A stretch of DNA of 64,000 bases, taken from Syntrophomonas wolfei subsp. methylbutyratica. Its GTDB lineage: Bacteria; Bacillota; Syntrophomonadia; Syntrophomonadales; Syntrophomonadaceae. The DNA is taken from assembly GCF_001570625.1 (NCBI RefSeq), contig NZ_BBQT01000008.1, forward strand, positions 55,814-119,813, given 5' to 3'. Each line of letters opens with the position of its first letter. Position 1 is the stretch's first letter. This document shows positions 63,939 to 64,000 of this stretch, piece by piece. A program made the translations under genes and the position numbers. The notes beneath the pieces are model-generated. The model was not told where the DNA came from. It saw nothing but the letters and a program-made list of their open reading frames with translations, and ran no database searches.

Positions 63939-64000
63939 ACCACCTTAAGCTGCTTTGGTCAAAAGCCACGGTAGTGAGCGTTAAGGAAAAGGCGAGGCTA

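Overview
The window looks like a chromosomal segment of an anaerobic, low-to-middle GC Firmicute. The evidence is the strong Shine-Dalgarno sites, the many TTG/GTG starts, the TTGACA-N17-TATAAT promoters, a PRPP (ykkC class) riboswitch ahead of purine genes, a short-form HisG with a HisZ partner, a YerC regulator and a rubrerythrin. A Syntrophomonas-like clostridial relative would fit, but this is inference from gene style, not from a search.

Positions 1-34600 are mostly core metabolism. They hold a YcaO-domain protein cut by the left edge, glutamine synthetase, hpt-guaA, a rubrerythrin and a lipase-like hydrolase. Then comes a purine operon, purE-purB-purF-purM-purN-purH-purD, behind a promoter, a PRPP riboswitch and a terminator. 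After a 42-bp tandem repeat and an HD protein follows a histidine operon, yerC-hisZ-G-D-B-A-F-IE, which lacks hisH. Further on are a CNNM/CorC membrane protein, a secreted beta-propeller protein, small enzymes, a tRNA-Leu beside a hicAB module that splits a duplicated metallo-hydrolase 5' end, and a DtxR-FeoA regulator. Intergenic gaps carry a family of MITE-like repeats with ends reading CTGCAAAAA; one has a clean 6-bp target duplication.

Positions 34700-58600 form a metal-responsive accessory region. A near-perfect Fur box lies next to a consensus promoter and is followed by eleven same-strand genes: a small membrane protein, a coiled-coil DUF2325 protein, a 61-residue protein, an HD-GYP protein, a 65-residue protein, a binding lipoprotein, a NifH-like ATPase, two NifD/NifK-like subunits, and a FecCD-type permease with its ATPase. 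Next come further Fur-box-like sites, a His-rich small protein, an AraC regulator, a pair of exporter-fold ABC half-transporters (one frameshifted), and a 1462-residue surface protein joining SLH domains, a beta-solenoid/GLUG-like region, a ZinT-like domain, two CbiX-like chelatase domains and an FmdE-like tail. I infer an uncharacterised nitrogenase-like reductase acting on an imported iron-tetrapyrrole, corrinoid or metallophore under iron control.

Positions 58600-64000 are a gene graveyard with three live toxin-antitoxin type modules among or near the debris. The debris includes pieces of an RND pump, an ImmA-like peptidase, a PIN protein, ABC and ECF transporters, an AraC regulator and an IS21 helper ATPase. 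A methyltransferase lies at the right edge.
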